Positions 44,157-51,947 of a stretch of DNA of 64,000 nucleotides are shown piece by piece. Position 1 is the first letter of the stretch; each line of letters begins with the position of its first letter. The position numbers and the translations under genes are program-made. Source of the stretch: Haliscomenobacter hydrossis DSM 1100 (GTDB taxonomy: Bacteria; Bacteroidota; Bacteroidia; Chitinophagales; Saprospiraceae); contig NC_015510.1 of NCBI RefSeq assembly GCF_000212735.1, forward strand, positions 4,465,001 to 4,529,000, given 5' to 3'. The notes under the pieces were generated by a model, which had not been told where the DNA came from, did not search any database, and was given only the letters and a program-made list of their open reading frames with translations.

Positions 44157-44936
44157 TTAAATATCTTTGTTAGACTTTTGCAAGTAATTTTCCAAAGCCT
44201 TGGTCATGGAAGGTACTTCCGGTGCCGGAGCGTTGATGTTCACATTGAGTCCCCGATCTTCTACAGCTTGGCGGGTGAGGTTGCCATATACAGCAATCCG
44301 GGTATCGTTTTGTTTGAAATCCGGAAAATTGTCGTACAGGGACTGAATACACAGCGGGCTGAAGAACACCAGTACATCGTAAGTTACGTCACTGAGGTCG
44401 GACAAGTCCGAGCTCACGGTGTGGTACATGATCGCATCTTTCCAATCGAGATTCATGTCGTCCAGAAATTTGGTAATTTCCTTCGCGCCAAGATTGGAAC
44501 AAGGGAGCAAAAACTTTTCACCCTTGTGTTTTTTCAAGTAAGCCCCCAATTCTTCAATGCTGCGGGTACCTACGAATACTTTGCGTTTCCGATACAGGAT
44601 GAATTTTTGCAGGTAATTTGCAATTGTTTCCGTCAGGCAGAAATATTTGGTTTCTGGTGACATTTTTACCCGCATTTCTTCGCAAAGGCGAAAGAAATGG
44701 TCAACTGAGTTTTTGCTGGAAAGGATGATTGCAGTGAATTCGTCGGGACGGATGCGCTGTTTTCTAAAGTCCTTTGCTTCCAGGCCCTCTACATGGCTAA
44801 AGGGCCTCCAGTCAATTTGTAGGTTGTACCTTTTCTCCAATTCGTAGTACGGAGAGCGTTCAGGTTTGGGCTGCGAAACAAGGATGGTCTTTACTTTTTT
44901 GAAAGTTTCCTCCTTGGCTTGTCCGTTTGCTGCCAT
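44157..44936 (-). CDS. hemD: Uroporphyrinogen-III synthase
   Basis: 259 residues. The diverged family is recognised by KTILVSQPKPERSPYYELEKRYNLQIDWRPF, AIILSSKNSVDHFFRLCEE, KYFCLTETIANYLQKF and VLVFFSPLCIQSLYDNF. The neighbouring DUF4271 gene supports it, since hemD and DUF4271 occur together in Bacteroidota. It closes hydroxymethylbilane with inversion of ring D in haem synthesis. No signal peptide; cytoplasmic. The upstream gene on the same strand ends 44 nt before. Confidence 0.9.
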   Translation of the reverse strand: MAANGQAKEETFKKVKTILVSQPKPERSPYYELEKRYNLQIDWRPFSHVEGLEAKDFRKQRIRPDEFTAIILSSKNSVDHFFRLCEEMRVKMSPETKYFCLTETIANYLQKFILYRKRKVFVGTRSIEELGAYLKKHKGEKFLLPCSNLGAKEITKFLDDMNLDWKDAIMYHTVSSDLSDLSDVTYDVLVFFSPLCIQSLYDNFPDFKQNDTRIAVYGNLTRQAVEDRGLNVNINAPAPEVPSMTKALENYLQKSNKDI

Positions 44937-44980
44937 TCACGATTATTTTGGTAACCTACTTTCGTTTTCCTGTTTGGTTT

Positions 44981-45940
44981 TTACTGTTGATTCAAAATAA
45001 ATTTGACCACAGTGAGAACAGGAGCGATTTCGACAGTGCAAATATACAACAAAAAGTGAAATTGGTGTGATGCAAAAATACGGCCCGCCTGCCACAGGCT
45101 GCGGACGGATCTGAATGCATAAACCAATCCAACTATGCTAATGGTTCCCCACAGTAAAAATTCGTGCAGATGTTCGGGGCCGTAAGCGAGTAAGATGTTA
45201 ACCGGCCCCAGTAAAAACCCTAAACTTGCGCCAAAAATGAGCATGATGAAATTGTAACGAGATATTTCGCGGCTTACCGGAAATATCACCCCAATCAGCC
45301 ACAATACCAGGTGTTTGAAGCCAAATCCGAGGAGGACCCCACCCACACAAATGCCTAATTGCAGCACATGCCCGAAGCCAAAATTGGCTTGGAAGTGGCG
45401 CAACAAGTAGAACAAAAATATCCCGAAATAAATCAGGAATGCTATGTACAAGATGGCATACACGCCAAATCCACGGCCTTCGCGCTCGCGGAAAAGCTGA
45501 TTGAAGGCATTTTCATTGGCAAAACCTTGAAATACTTTGCCAATAGTGCCGATCAATAGGGTCATGAAAAACGCCAGTGTGAGTAAAATGAAGGTGGTGA
45601 CGCCAAAATTAAGGCGTTGGAGTACGGCCGTTGGGCTCAAATTGAACTTGAAATCCAGTTCAGGCATTTTCCATTCCCGTCTTTTTTTTATGGGCTTGGC
45701 TGCTTCGGTTGGAAGCAGTAACGCCGTAGCAGATGGGCGAGCTAAAAGATCAAAAGGATTATTCAAAACCGCAGAGTCGACAGGTAGTGCGCTGGGCTTG
45801 ATGCCCTTACGGTGCAGCAACTCAAAAGGATTCTCACTGCTTTGAGCCGAAAGAATATTCGGCACAACCAGGAGAAACATAAAATAAAAAAGTAAAAATA
45901 TAATCTTCTGCTTCAAGTTTGCTGCCTTTTTCAGCTGCAA
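44981..45940 (-). CDS. DUF4271 family membrane protein
   Basis: 319 residues. An N-terminal hydrophobic segment (IIFLLFYFMFLLVVPNILSAQ) is probably a signal peptide, then an exposed stretch of about 80 residues, then about six to seven membrane helices with FGFGHVLQLGICVGGVLLGFGFKHLVLWLIG and a C-terminal FHFLLYICTVEIAPVLTVVKF. The last is typical of DUF4271. Function is unknown; conserved linkage with hemD suggests a role near haem or envelope metabolism, which is only an inference. Confidence 0.88.
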   Translation of the reverse strand: MQLKKAANLKQKIIFLLFYFMFLLVVPNILSAQSSENPFELLHRKGIKPSALPVDSAVLNNPFDLLARPSATALLLPTEAAKPIKKRREWKMPELDFKFNLSPTAVLQRLNFGVTTFILLTLAFFMTLLIGTIGKVFQGFANENAFNQLFREREGRGFGVYAILYIAFLIYFGIFLFYLLRHFQANFGFGHVLQLGICVGGVLLGFGFKHLVLWLIGVIFPVSREISRYNFIMLIFGASLGFLLGPVNILLAYGPEHLHEFLLWGTISIVGLVYAFRSVRSLWQAGRIFASHQFHFLLYICTVEIAPVLTVVKFILNQQ

Positions 45941-45972
45941 AGGTAGTAAGCATTTGTGAATGAATCAAAAAA

Positions 45973-46095
45973 AGTTGAAAGGTTGAAGAGTTGAAAGGTT
46001 GAAGAGAAGTTGTAAAGTATGAAAGACTAATAGACTTTCATACTTACAAACTTTTGAACTTCTCTTCAACTCTTCAACCTTTCAACTCTTCAACT
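45973..46095. repeat. GTTGAAGA-type hairpin after the DUF1573 gene
   Basis: Left arm from 45973 (AGTTGAAAG, GTTGAAGA, GTTGAAAG units) to 46025; right arm 46036-46095. The inner part (GTATGAAAG and complement) pairs perfectly; the arms differ by an insertion of about 8-9 nt on the right. The right arm abuts the DUF1573 stop codon (46096-46098). Confidence 0.88.
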
Positions 46096-46536
46096 TTAGT
46101 TCGCGGGCTGTTCCACCTTTCCTTTCAAACGCAGCAGCACTTGTTCTTCACTCAGGTTGGTGTTTACGACCACTTGTTTGTTGAACTCACCAGGAGCCAG
46201 TGCATTGTAGGTTGCCGTGATTTCGCCGGTTTTGCCTGGAGCAATGGGTTCTTTGGTGTAGGTAGGGGTAGTACATCCGCAAGAGGCACTCACCGAAGTA
46301 AAAATCAAGGGTGTTTTGCTCTTGTTTTTGATTTTGAATACCGCCGTAACTGGCTTCCCTTGAGGAATGGCGCCAAAATCGTGCTCAATTTTGTCCCAAA
46401 TAAGGGCCGGTGCTTTTTTAGCCTTACTTTTGGCAGAAGCTTCATTCTTTTTGATTTTAGCTTCCGCAGTGGTGCTTTGTGCCGCAAGGGTACCCAAACC
46501 ACCCAGGATTAGCAACACAACGACAAAATATTTCAT
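46096..46536 (-). CDS. DUF1573 domain protein
   Basis: 146 residues with a signal peptide (MKYFVVVLLILGGLGTLAAQ), then a Lys/Ala-rich linker and one DUF1573 beta-sandwich: HDFGAIPQGKPVTAVFKIKNKSKTPLIF, SASCGCTTPTYTKEPIAPGKTGEI and VLLRLKGKV. The SCGCTTP motif is the family signature. Exported; role unknown, perhaps surface or periplasmic binding. Its stop codon lies within 1 nt of a long hairpin. Confidence 0.92.
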   Translation of the reverse strand: MKYFVVVLLILGGLGTLAAQSTTAEAKIKKNEASAKSKAKKAPALIWDKIEHDFGAIPQGKPVTAVFKIKNKSKTPLIFTSVSASCGCTTPTYTKEPIAPGKTGEITATYNALAPGEFNKQVVVNTNLSEEQVLLRLKGKVEQPAN

Positions 46537-46636
46537 GTCAATTCGTTTTTGTTCCGCCGCGACGCGGAAGTTAATGGATCAATACAAAGGTAGCATAAGC
46601 CCAATATTTACACTGTTAATGGTATGCTAATGTCTA

Positions 46637-48037
46637 TTACTCCAATCCAAACTTATCCAGGAGATACACCAGGGCGGTCATGGCAGCTGTGCCCAACTCC
46701 AGTTCCCGTTTGTTGACCGTTTCAAAAGTATCGATGGCGGTATGGTGGTAGTCAAAGTAACGTTGGGAGTCGGGTTCAAAACCAAACAGCACGCCCTTTT
46801 GTGAGCGCAGTGGGCCGATGTCTGCCCCTGATCCCCCTCTTTTGAAACTCAATCCATAAGCCTCTAATAGGGGCGACCATTCCATAATCTGCTTGTATTT
46901 TTTGTCAAAGGCCCGGTTTTCGGACTCACAGGTAAAGCCCCTTGGTGTGAATCCACCCCGGTCTGATTCGATGGCTGCCAGGTGAAATTCTTTTTTGCGG
47001 TTGGATACCTCCGCGTAGGCCTGGCCACCTTTCAAGCCATTTTCCTCATTCATAAACAAGACACAACGAATGGTGCGTTTGGGCCGGTAATTCAAGCGCT
47101 TCAAGACTTGCAGTACATCCATGGCTTGTACGCAGCCAGCTCCGTCGTCGTGAGCACCTGTACCTACGTCCCATGAATCAAGGTGCCCACCAATGAGGAT
47201 GATTTCTTCGGGCTTTTCACTCCCCCTGATTTCCCCAATGACGTTGTGGGAAGGTTTCATGCCCATCATGTGGCTCGTGTTGCGGATATAAACGCGTACG
47301 GGTTCTTCTTTGAGCAAACGACTCAACAACTCAGCGTCGTTGGTGCTGATGCCGAGTGCCGGAATTGGCGTAACTCCCGGTTCATAAGTGGAACTTCCGG
47401 TGTGGGGTACATCATCGAGCCGGGTGGTCATGGAACGTACCAAAACGGCCAGGGCACCATATTTTGAAGCGCGTGATGCCCCCAAACCACGCTGGTCTAC
47501 TGCTCCGCCGTATGCCGCAAAAGTATTGAGTTGGGTAGGATCCATCGGACGGTTGAAAAATACGATTTTTCCCGCCAGGCGTTCCCGTCCCAGACTTTCC
47601 AGTTCATCCAGGCGTTTAACCTCGATGACTTCAGCCGCCAATCCGTTGGGACCAGTTCCTTCTGAATTGCCCAGTGCCAGCGCTTTGAGGTCAAAGCTGC
47701 CCATTTTGGAGTGGGTGATGCGCACGATTTCTTTTTCTCCACGGTTCCAGTGAGGCACCATACAGGGCTGAAGCCATACCGAGTCCAAGCCCATGGTATC
47801 CAGCATTTGGCGCGTATATTCCACGGCAGAAGCTGCTTGGGGGGTGCCACTCAGGCGGGCACCAATGCGGTTGCAGAGGTACTCCAACCAGGGGTATGAC
47901 TTACCTTTGGTCAGGGCTACATTGTAAATTTCGCGGATGTAGAAGGCATCAGCGTCCGATTTTGGGTTTGATTGGGCATGTAAACCAACCAATTGATATC
48001 CAAATACAAGGAACAAAGCCATTAATTTCAGCTTCAT
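46637..48037 (-). CDS. M28-family metallopeptidase (carboxypeptidase Q-like)
   Basis: 466 residues from the ATG at 48037, which gives a signal peptide (MKLKLMALFLVFGYQLVGLHAQ). The di-zinc site is clear: GGHLDSWDVGTGAHDDGAG (His, Asp), NEENGLKG (Glu), AAIESDRGGFTP (Asp) and YHHTAIDTFETV (His). A protease-associated-type insert precedes it (GKIVFFNRPMD). It probably trims exported dipeptides or peptides in the periplasm. Transcribed after, and in the same direction as, the M1 peptidase, but 473 bp away. Confidence 0.94.
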   Translation of the reverse strand: MKLKLMALFLVFGYQLVGLHAQSNPKSDADAFYIREIYNVALTKGKSYPWLEYLCNRIGARLSGTPQAASAVEYTRQMLDTMGLDSVWLQPCMVPHWNRGEKEIVRITHSKMGSFDLKALALGNSEGTGPNGLAAEVIEVKRLDELESLGRERLAGKIVFFNRPMDPTQLNTFAAYGGAVDQRGLGASRASKYGALAVLVRSMTTRLDDVPHTGSSTYEPGVTPIPALGISTNDAELLSRLLKEEPVRVYIRNTSHMMGMKPSHNVIGEIRGSEKPEEIILIGGHLDSWDVGTGAHDDGAGCVQAMDVLQVLKRLNYRPKRTIRCVLFMNEENGLKGGQAYAEVSNRKKEFHLAAIESDRGGFTPRGFTCESENRAFDKKYKQIMEWSPLLEAYGLSFKRGGSGADIGPLRSQKGVLFGFEPDSQRYFDYHHTAIDTFETVNKRELELGTAAMTALVYLLDKFGLE

Positions 48038-48451
48038 AGATCGAAAGGTATTAGCATGTGATGTGTGAATTGAAAAAAAGTTCAAAAAGGGCAAAAAAAA
48101 ATTTATTTCCCTGTTTTAGAAATAAATTTTCTATTTCGAGAAAAAAGCAAATAATCATTGCCGAAAAGGGGGGTTTGCTTAGCATAAAATTTTTTTTTGA
48201 AAAAGGAGCTTTGTTTAAAAATGAAACAAAGTACCTTTTTGGAAAAAAGATTTGATTTTTTCAAAAAAAGCCCATATTTTAGCGCTATCAATTAAAAAGA
48301 ACGATGAGTTATTGAAAAATTTGTAATTGTACTTTTTACAATAACTTCGTTTGGTTTCTCAAAGTCGAAGAAGTTTTTCGAAAAATATAATTTGGTTTTA
48401 TTTGGTTAGGGCTGAGGTAGTGCTGTGGTAGCGCTGCCTCCTTTTTTTTTA
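48038..48451. other. AT-rich non-coding region with several hairpins
   Basis: Upstream of the M28 gene. No convincing gene. It holds a hairpin CTTTGTTT/AAACAAAG (48209-48231) with outer AAAAAGG/CCTTTTT, a second one GTTATTG.../CAATAAC at about 48310-48348, and a GC-richer hairpin followed by a T-run (about 48415-48450). The mixture could be the M28 leader or a small RNA, but no clear promoter was found. Confidence 0.4.
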
Positions 48452-48506
48452 GGGTTCATTGGTTCGTGGGTTCGAAAGTTCGTCGAACCCACGAACCCAC
48501 GAACCC
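48452..48506. repeat. GGTTCG-type hairpin after the M1 peptidase gene
   Basis: Arms 48452-48475 and 48483-48506 pair at 22 of 24 positions, loop of 7 nt. Units are GGGTTCGT-like, 8 nt. It lies 3 nt beyond the stop codon (48510-48512) of the M1 peptidase gene. Confidence 0.9.
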
Positions 48507-48509
48507 ACG

Positions 48510-50897
48510 TCACGGTTTTGCCTTTTTCCCCTTTGCCTTCTGCATCGGATTTGGACCTTCCTCTACTTTATGCGCTTTGAATACCTGAAAACGGGTTGGT
48601 ACTTGTTTCACAGGCCAATTGTTGTTGCTTTCGTCAATGTCTGCCGTTTCGCGGAAAGGATCAAGACGCACGGCTTTGACCATTTTGTCTTTTACAAACA
48701 CCTTCTTGAACTGGTTTTCATTTTTGCGCCAAATCTCGGCAGGGATGCGATCGACCTGCGTGGTGCCGTCGGCAAAGGTCCATTCCAGCACAATGGGCAT
48801 GATCAAGCCACCTTTGTTGCTGAATTGTAGCTCGTAGTAATGCTTGTCGCCAAATTTCTTGGACTTTTCTTCTTTGCTATACGGCTGGTCGTAAAGATAA
48901 ACCTTGGTTTGTTGCACAGAGTCAGCGCTTTCCCAGGGACGATATGTGGTATAAAAATCTTTCAGGCTTGTATCGCGTTCGATCAAGGGTACTTTCCCAG
49001 CCTGTTTGTTGTTCCGTTTGTTGATGTCGTCAAAAGGTTTTTCCAGTTTGGTCGACTCCGTGATTTCCTCACGTTTTGGATTGTTGTCCAAATCAACCCG
49101 GTAGTATTTGATGCTATCCAGGGAGATGTCAACCGCATCTACAGTATAGAACCAGCCCCGCCAAAACCAGTCGAGGTCTACGCCACTGGCGTCTTCCATG
49201 GTTCGGAAAAAATCAGCAGGCGTGGGATGTTTAAACGCCCAGCGGCGGCAGTACTCCTTAAAGGCATAGTCAAAAAGCTCGCGCCCCATGACCGTTTCGC
49301 GCAAGATGTTGAGTGCCGTAGCGGGCTTGCGGTAGGCGTTGGCAAAAAAGTCAACGATGTTGTCACTGTTGGTCATGATCGGCTCCAACTGGTCTTTGGG
49401 CATCTTCATGTAGTCCACAATTTGATGGGCGGGCCCAAACCAGGGCTTGTAGTCGTTGTCCATCTCGCGCTCGGCCACAAACTGTACAAAACTGTTGAGT
49501 CCTTCATCAAACCAACTCCATTGGCGCTCGTCGCTGTTGATGATCATCGGGAAATAATTGTGACCCACCTCGTGAATGATGGTGGAAACGGCATCGATTT
49601 TGGTCGCTTCGGAGTAGGTTCCATCCGGTTCAGCTCGACCGGGATTGAAGCAAATCATCGGGTATTCCATACCATTGGCGGCTTCTACGGAGATGGCCGT
49701 TGGGTAAGGAAAAGGAATTGTATATTTCGAATAGGTATTAATGGTATGTTGGATGGCTTTGGTAGAATAGCGACGGTAAATGGGGTAAGCCTCTTTGGCG
49801 TAGTAACTCATGCACATCACCTTTTTGCCTTCCTCGGTGGTATTGGCCAGGGCATCCCACACGAATTTTCGGCTGGCGCCCCAGGCAAAGTCACGCACAT
49901 TGTCGGCTTTGTAAATCCAGGTTTTGAGCTCGGTGCTGCGTTTGGCCTTTTCATTCTTTTTGGCTTCATCCAATGTCACAATCTCGATCGGCTCTTTGGC
50001 TTGCTGGGCTTGTTGCCACCGGGCGTATTGAGCAGGGCTTAGCAGGGTAGAATAATTGAGACATTCCCCCGTGGCGGCCACCACATAATCGGTAGGCAAG
50101 GTCATTTTGACCACAAAATTGCCAAAGCTGAGGGCGAATTCGGCACGGCCGGTGAATTGTTTGTTCTGCCATCCGGCAAAATCGCTGTACACGCACAAAC
50201 GTGGATACCACTGCGTGATGGTAAAAATGTAGTTGTCTTCCTCTGAAAAATATTCGTAGCCGCCCCGCGCGAGGTTGGTCGCGCTGTTGCTGGCAATCTT
50301 GGCAATGTTGATGCGGTCTACCAAATAATAATGCCATTTGATGCGGAAAGAAAAAGCAGCTCCGGGTTTGAGGGGTTCGGGCAACTCAATGCGCATCATG
50401 GTTTGGTTGATCGAGTATTTGAGGGGTTTGCCATTGGCATCGATGACTTCCTGGATTTTGCAGCCAAATTTATCCTTGCCTTTTCCGGCTTCCAGACCCT
50501 GCATTTGGTTTTCGCTCATGGTCCCGTTGATGCTGGTGGGATCAAAAACCTGGTTGGGGTTGTTGGCATCATGCTGATTTTCGTCGAGCTGCAACCAGAG
50601 GTAGCGCAGGGTTTGAGGCGATTGGTTGTGGTAGCTGATCAATTCGCTGCCGTTGAGGCGCAGGTTGTTCACATCGAGGGTACATTCAATATCGTAATCA
50701 CAACGTTGCTGCCAGTACTCAGCACCCGGGGCACCATCTACGTTGCGGTAGTTGTTGGGATCGGGTAGGAGGTCAGTGAGCTGTTCAAATTTATTGCCGT
50801 GGTTGGAAACGGGTTGGGCAAACATATTCACGCTGCCTAGCAACGTCAAAAGGCTAAGGCTAATCCAGATGGGCTGGATGGAGGGCTTTTTGAGCAT
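48510..50897 (-). CDS. M1-family metallopeptidase
   Basis: 795 residues with a signal peptide (LSLLTLLGSVNMFAQ). The active site HEVGHNYFPMIINSDERQWSWFDEGLNSF (here HEVGH near residue 443 and the Glu of WFDEGLN 19 residues after) fits gluzincins. A substrate-binding loop like GxMEN appears as ANGMEYPMICF. The N-terminal beta domain is QRCDYDIECTLDVNNLRLNGSE. It should act on peptides in the periplasm or outside. The last residues are Lys-rich (KAKGKKAKP). Confidence 0.93.
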   Translation of the reverse strand: MLKKPSIQPIWISLSLLTLLGSVNMFAQPVSNHGNKFEQLTDLLPDPNNYRNVDGAPGAEYWQQRCDYDIECTLDVNNLRLNGSELISYHNQSPQTLRYLWLQLDENQHDANNPNQVFDPTSINGTMSENQMQGLEAGKGKDKFGCKIQEVIDANGKPLKYSINQTMMRIELPEPLKPGAAFSFRIKWHYYLVDRINIAKIASNSATNLARGGYEYFSEEDNYIFTITQWYPRLCVYSDFAGWQNKQFTGRAEFALSFGNFVVKMTLPTDYVVAATGECLNYSTLLSPAQYARWQQAQQAKEPIEIVTLDEAKKNEKAKRSTELKTWIYKADNVRDFAWGASRKFVWDALANTTEEGKKVMCMSYYAKEAYPIYRRYSTKAIQHTINTYSKYTIPFPYPTAISVEAANGMEYPMICFNPGRAEPDGTYSEATKIDAVSTIIHEVGHNYFPMIINSDERQWSWFDEGLNSFVQFVAEREMDNDYKPWFGPAHQIVDYMKMPKDQLEPIMTNSDNIVDFFANAYRKPATALNILRETVMGRELFDYAFKEYCRRWAFKHPTPADFFRTMEDASGVDLDWFWRGWFYTVDAVDISLDSIKYYRVDLDNNPKREEITESTKLEKPFDDINKRNNKQAGKVPLIERDTSLKDFYTTYRPWESADSVQQTKVYLYDQPYSKEEKSKKFGDKHYYELQFSNKGGLIMPIVLEWTFADGTTQVDRIPAEIWRKNENQFKKVFVKDKMVKAVRLDPFRETADIDESNNNWPVKQVPTRFQVFKAHKVEEGPNPMQKAKGKKAKP

Positions 50898-50976
50898 AAA
50901 ACGTAGATTTTTAAAAACGGAAAAGTGTGGCTAGTGTAAAGTTCAATAATTTCTGGACTTTTTAGGGTAAAAACTT

Positions 50977-50984
50977 TAATTTTG
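50977..50984 (+). promoter_or_regulatory. Candidate -7 element of the PIN toxin-antitoxin operon
   Basis: TAATTTTG fits TAnnTTTG exactly and lies 28 nt before the antitoxin start codon. A weak -33 (CTGG-like) is at the right distance. Confidence 0.45.
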
Positions 50985-51011
50985 TAAACAAGTATTTGAA
51001 AATAGATAGAG

Positions 51012-51242
51012 ATGACTCAAACAATCCCTCAACCCTTAAATGAGATGCAATTGGAAATTTTGCAGCTTTTTAACCGGGAAATGAGCGAAGAAGATATGCT
51101 GGCCATTAAGCGATTCATTGTGCGATATTTTGCACAAAAGGCAATTGGTGCGGCCAACCAAAAATGGGATGAAAATGCCTGGACAGTTGAGGATGAAGAA
51201 CGGCTGTTGAACCTGCATGAACGTACTCCTTATCATAGGTAG
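51012..51242 (+). CDS. Putative antitoxin of a PIN toxin pair
   Basis: 76 residues, no known DNA-binding fold plainly visible. Predicted helical; LNEMQLEILQLFNREMSEEDMLAIKRFIVRYFAQKA is typical of small partner proteins found upstream of PIN genes in Bacteroidota. The toxin gene starts 12 nt after its stop. It would bind and neutralise the toxin and perhaps repress the operon. The assignment rests mainly on position. Confidence 0.72.
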   Translation: MTQTIPQPLNEMQLEILQLFNREMSEEDMLAIKRFIVRYFAQKAIGAANQKWDENAWTVEDEERLLNLHERTPYHR

Positions 51243-51254
51243 CCCTAGTATAGT

Positions 51255-51674
51255 ATGAAAATTGTACTGGATACCAATGTCTTATTGACTTCTATATCTG
51301 AACGGTCTTCTATTCACAGCATTTTTTCGGGTTTTCTCGATGAAGGATATGAACTTTGTGTCACCACTGATATCCTGATTGAATACGAAGAAATCATAAC
51401 TCGCCATTTGGGTTCAAATGTAGCCTCTGCTGTATTACAAGTCATTGAAAATGCGCCTAATGTCAAATGGATAACGCGTTACTACGTTTGGCGGCTCATT
51501 GAAGCAGATCCGGATGATAATAAATTTGTCGATTGTGCCATTGCAGCAAACGCCACTTATATTGTGAGTGAAGATCGTCACTTTGGAATCTTGCAACAAA
51601 TCCCCTATCCAAAGTTGAACGTAATCAAAGCAAAGGTTTTTCAACAGCTACTCAAAGACCAGGAGGGTGTTTAA
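51255..51674 (+). CDS. PIN-domain ribonuclease toxin
   Basis: 139 residues. A PIN domain of the COG1569 type: VLDTNVLLTSIS at the start (first Asp), EYEEIITRHLG (Glu), then DPDDNKFVDCAIAANATYIVSEDRHF (Asp residues). The four acids expected for a magnesium-dependent ribonuclease are present. With its small upstream partner it forms a toxin-antitoxin pair. A perfect 11-bp hairpin follows 7 nt after the stop. Confidence 0.88.
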   Translation: MKIVLDTNVLLTSISERSSIHSIFSGFLDEGYELCVTTDILIEYEEIITRHLGSNVASAVLQVIENAPNVKWITRYYVWRLIEADPDDNKFVDCAIAANATYIVSEDRHFGILQQIPYPKLNVIKAKVFQQLLKDQEGV

Positions 51675-51681
51675 AAAAAAC

Positions 51682-51709
51682 GCCCGCCAGAACAATTCTT
51701 CTGGCGGGC
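51682..51709 (+). terminator. Hairpin after the PIN toxin gene
   Basis: Perfect 11-bp stem GCCCGCCAGAA (51682-51692) with 51699-51709, loop of 6 nt, preceded by an A8 run, so on the minus strand it has a full intrinsic-terminator shape. On the plus strand the U-tract is weak. Confidence 0.7.
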
Positions 51710-51947
51710 TACTAAGCCGTTTTACCTCATCTTACTTCATCCAAAATGTGATCAGGATGATCCTGATTACAAAAGGAGGTGTTTGGGACGAGGGATTGTG
51801 TTCCAGGTTTTGGAAAGTTTTTTAAAAATTCTTTGAAAAAAAAACTTATACATACTTATTCGACTTTGTCTAATGAACATTGTACCTTATTTTGCAAATA
51901 GAAATGAAGCTGATAAAAGTTTAAGTCCTAACAAAAAGAAACTACCC

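Noticed and set aside
48058-48291. Small Lys/Phe-rich open frames on both strands
   Set aside because: Low-complexity A/T sequence with hairpins; both strands are open and neither has a promoter or recognisable residues.
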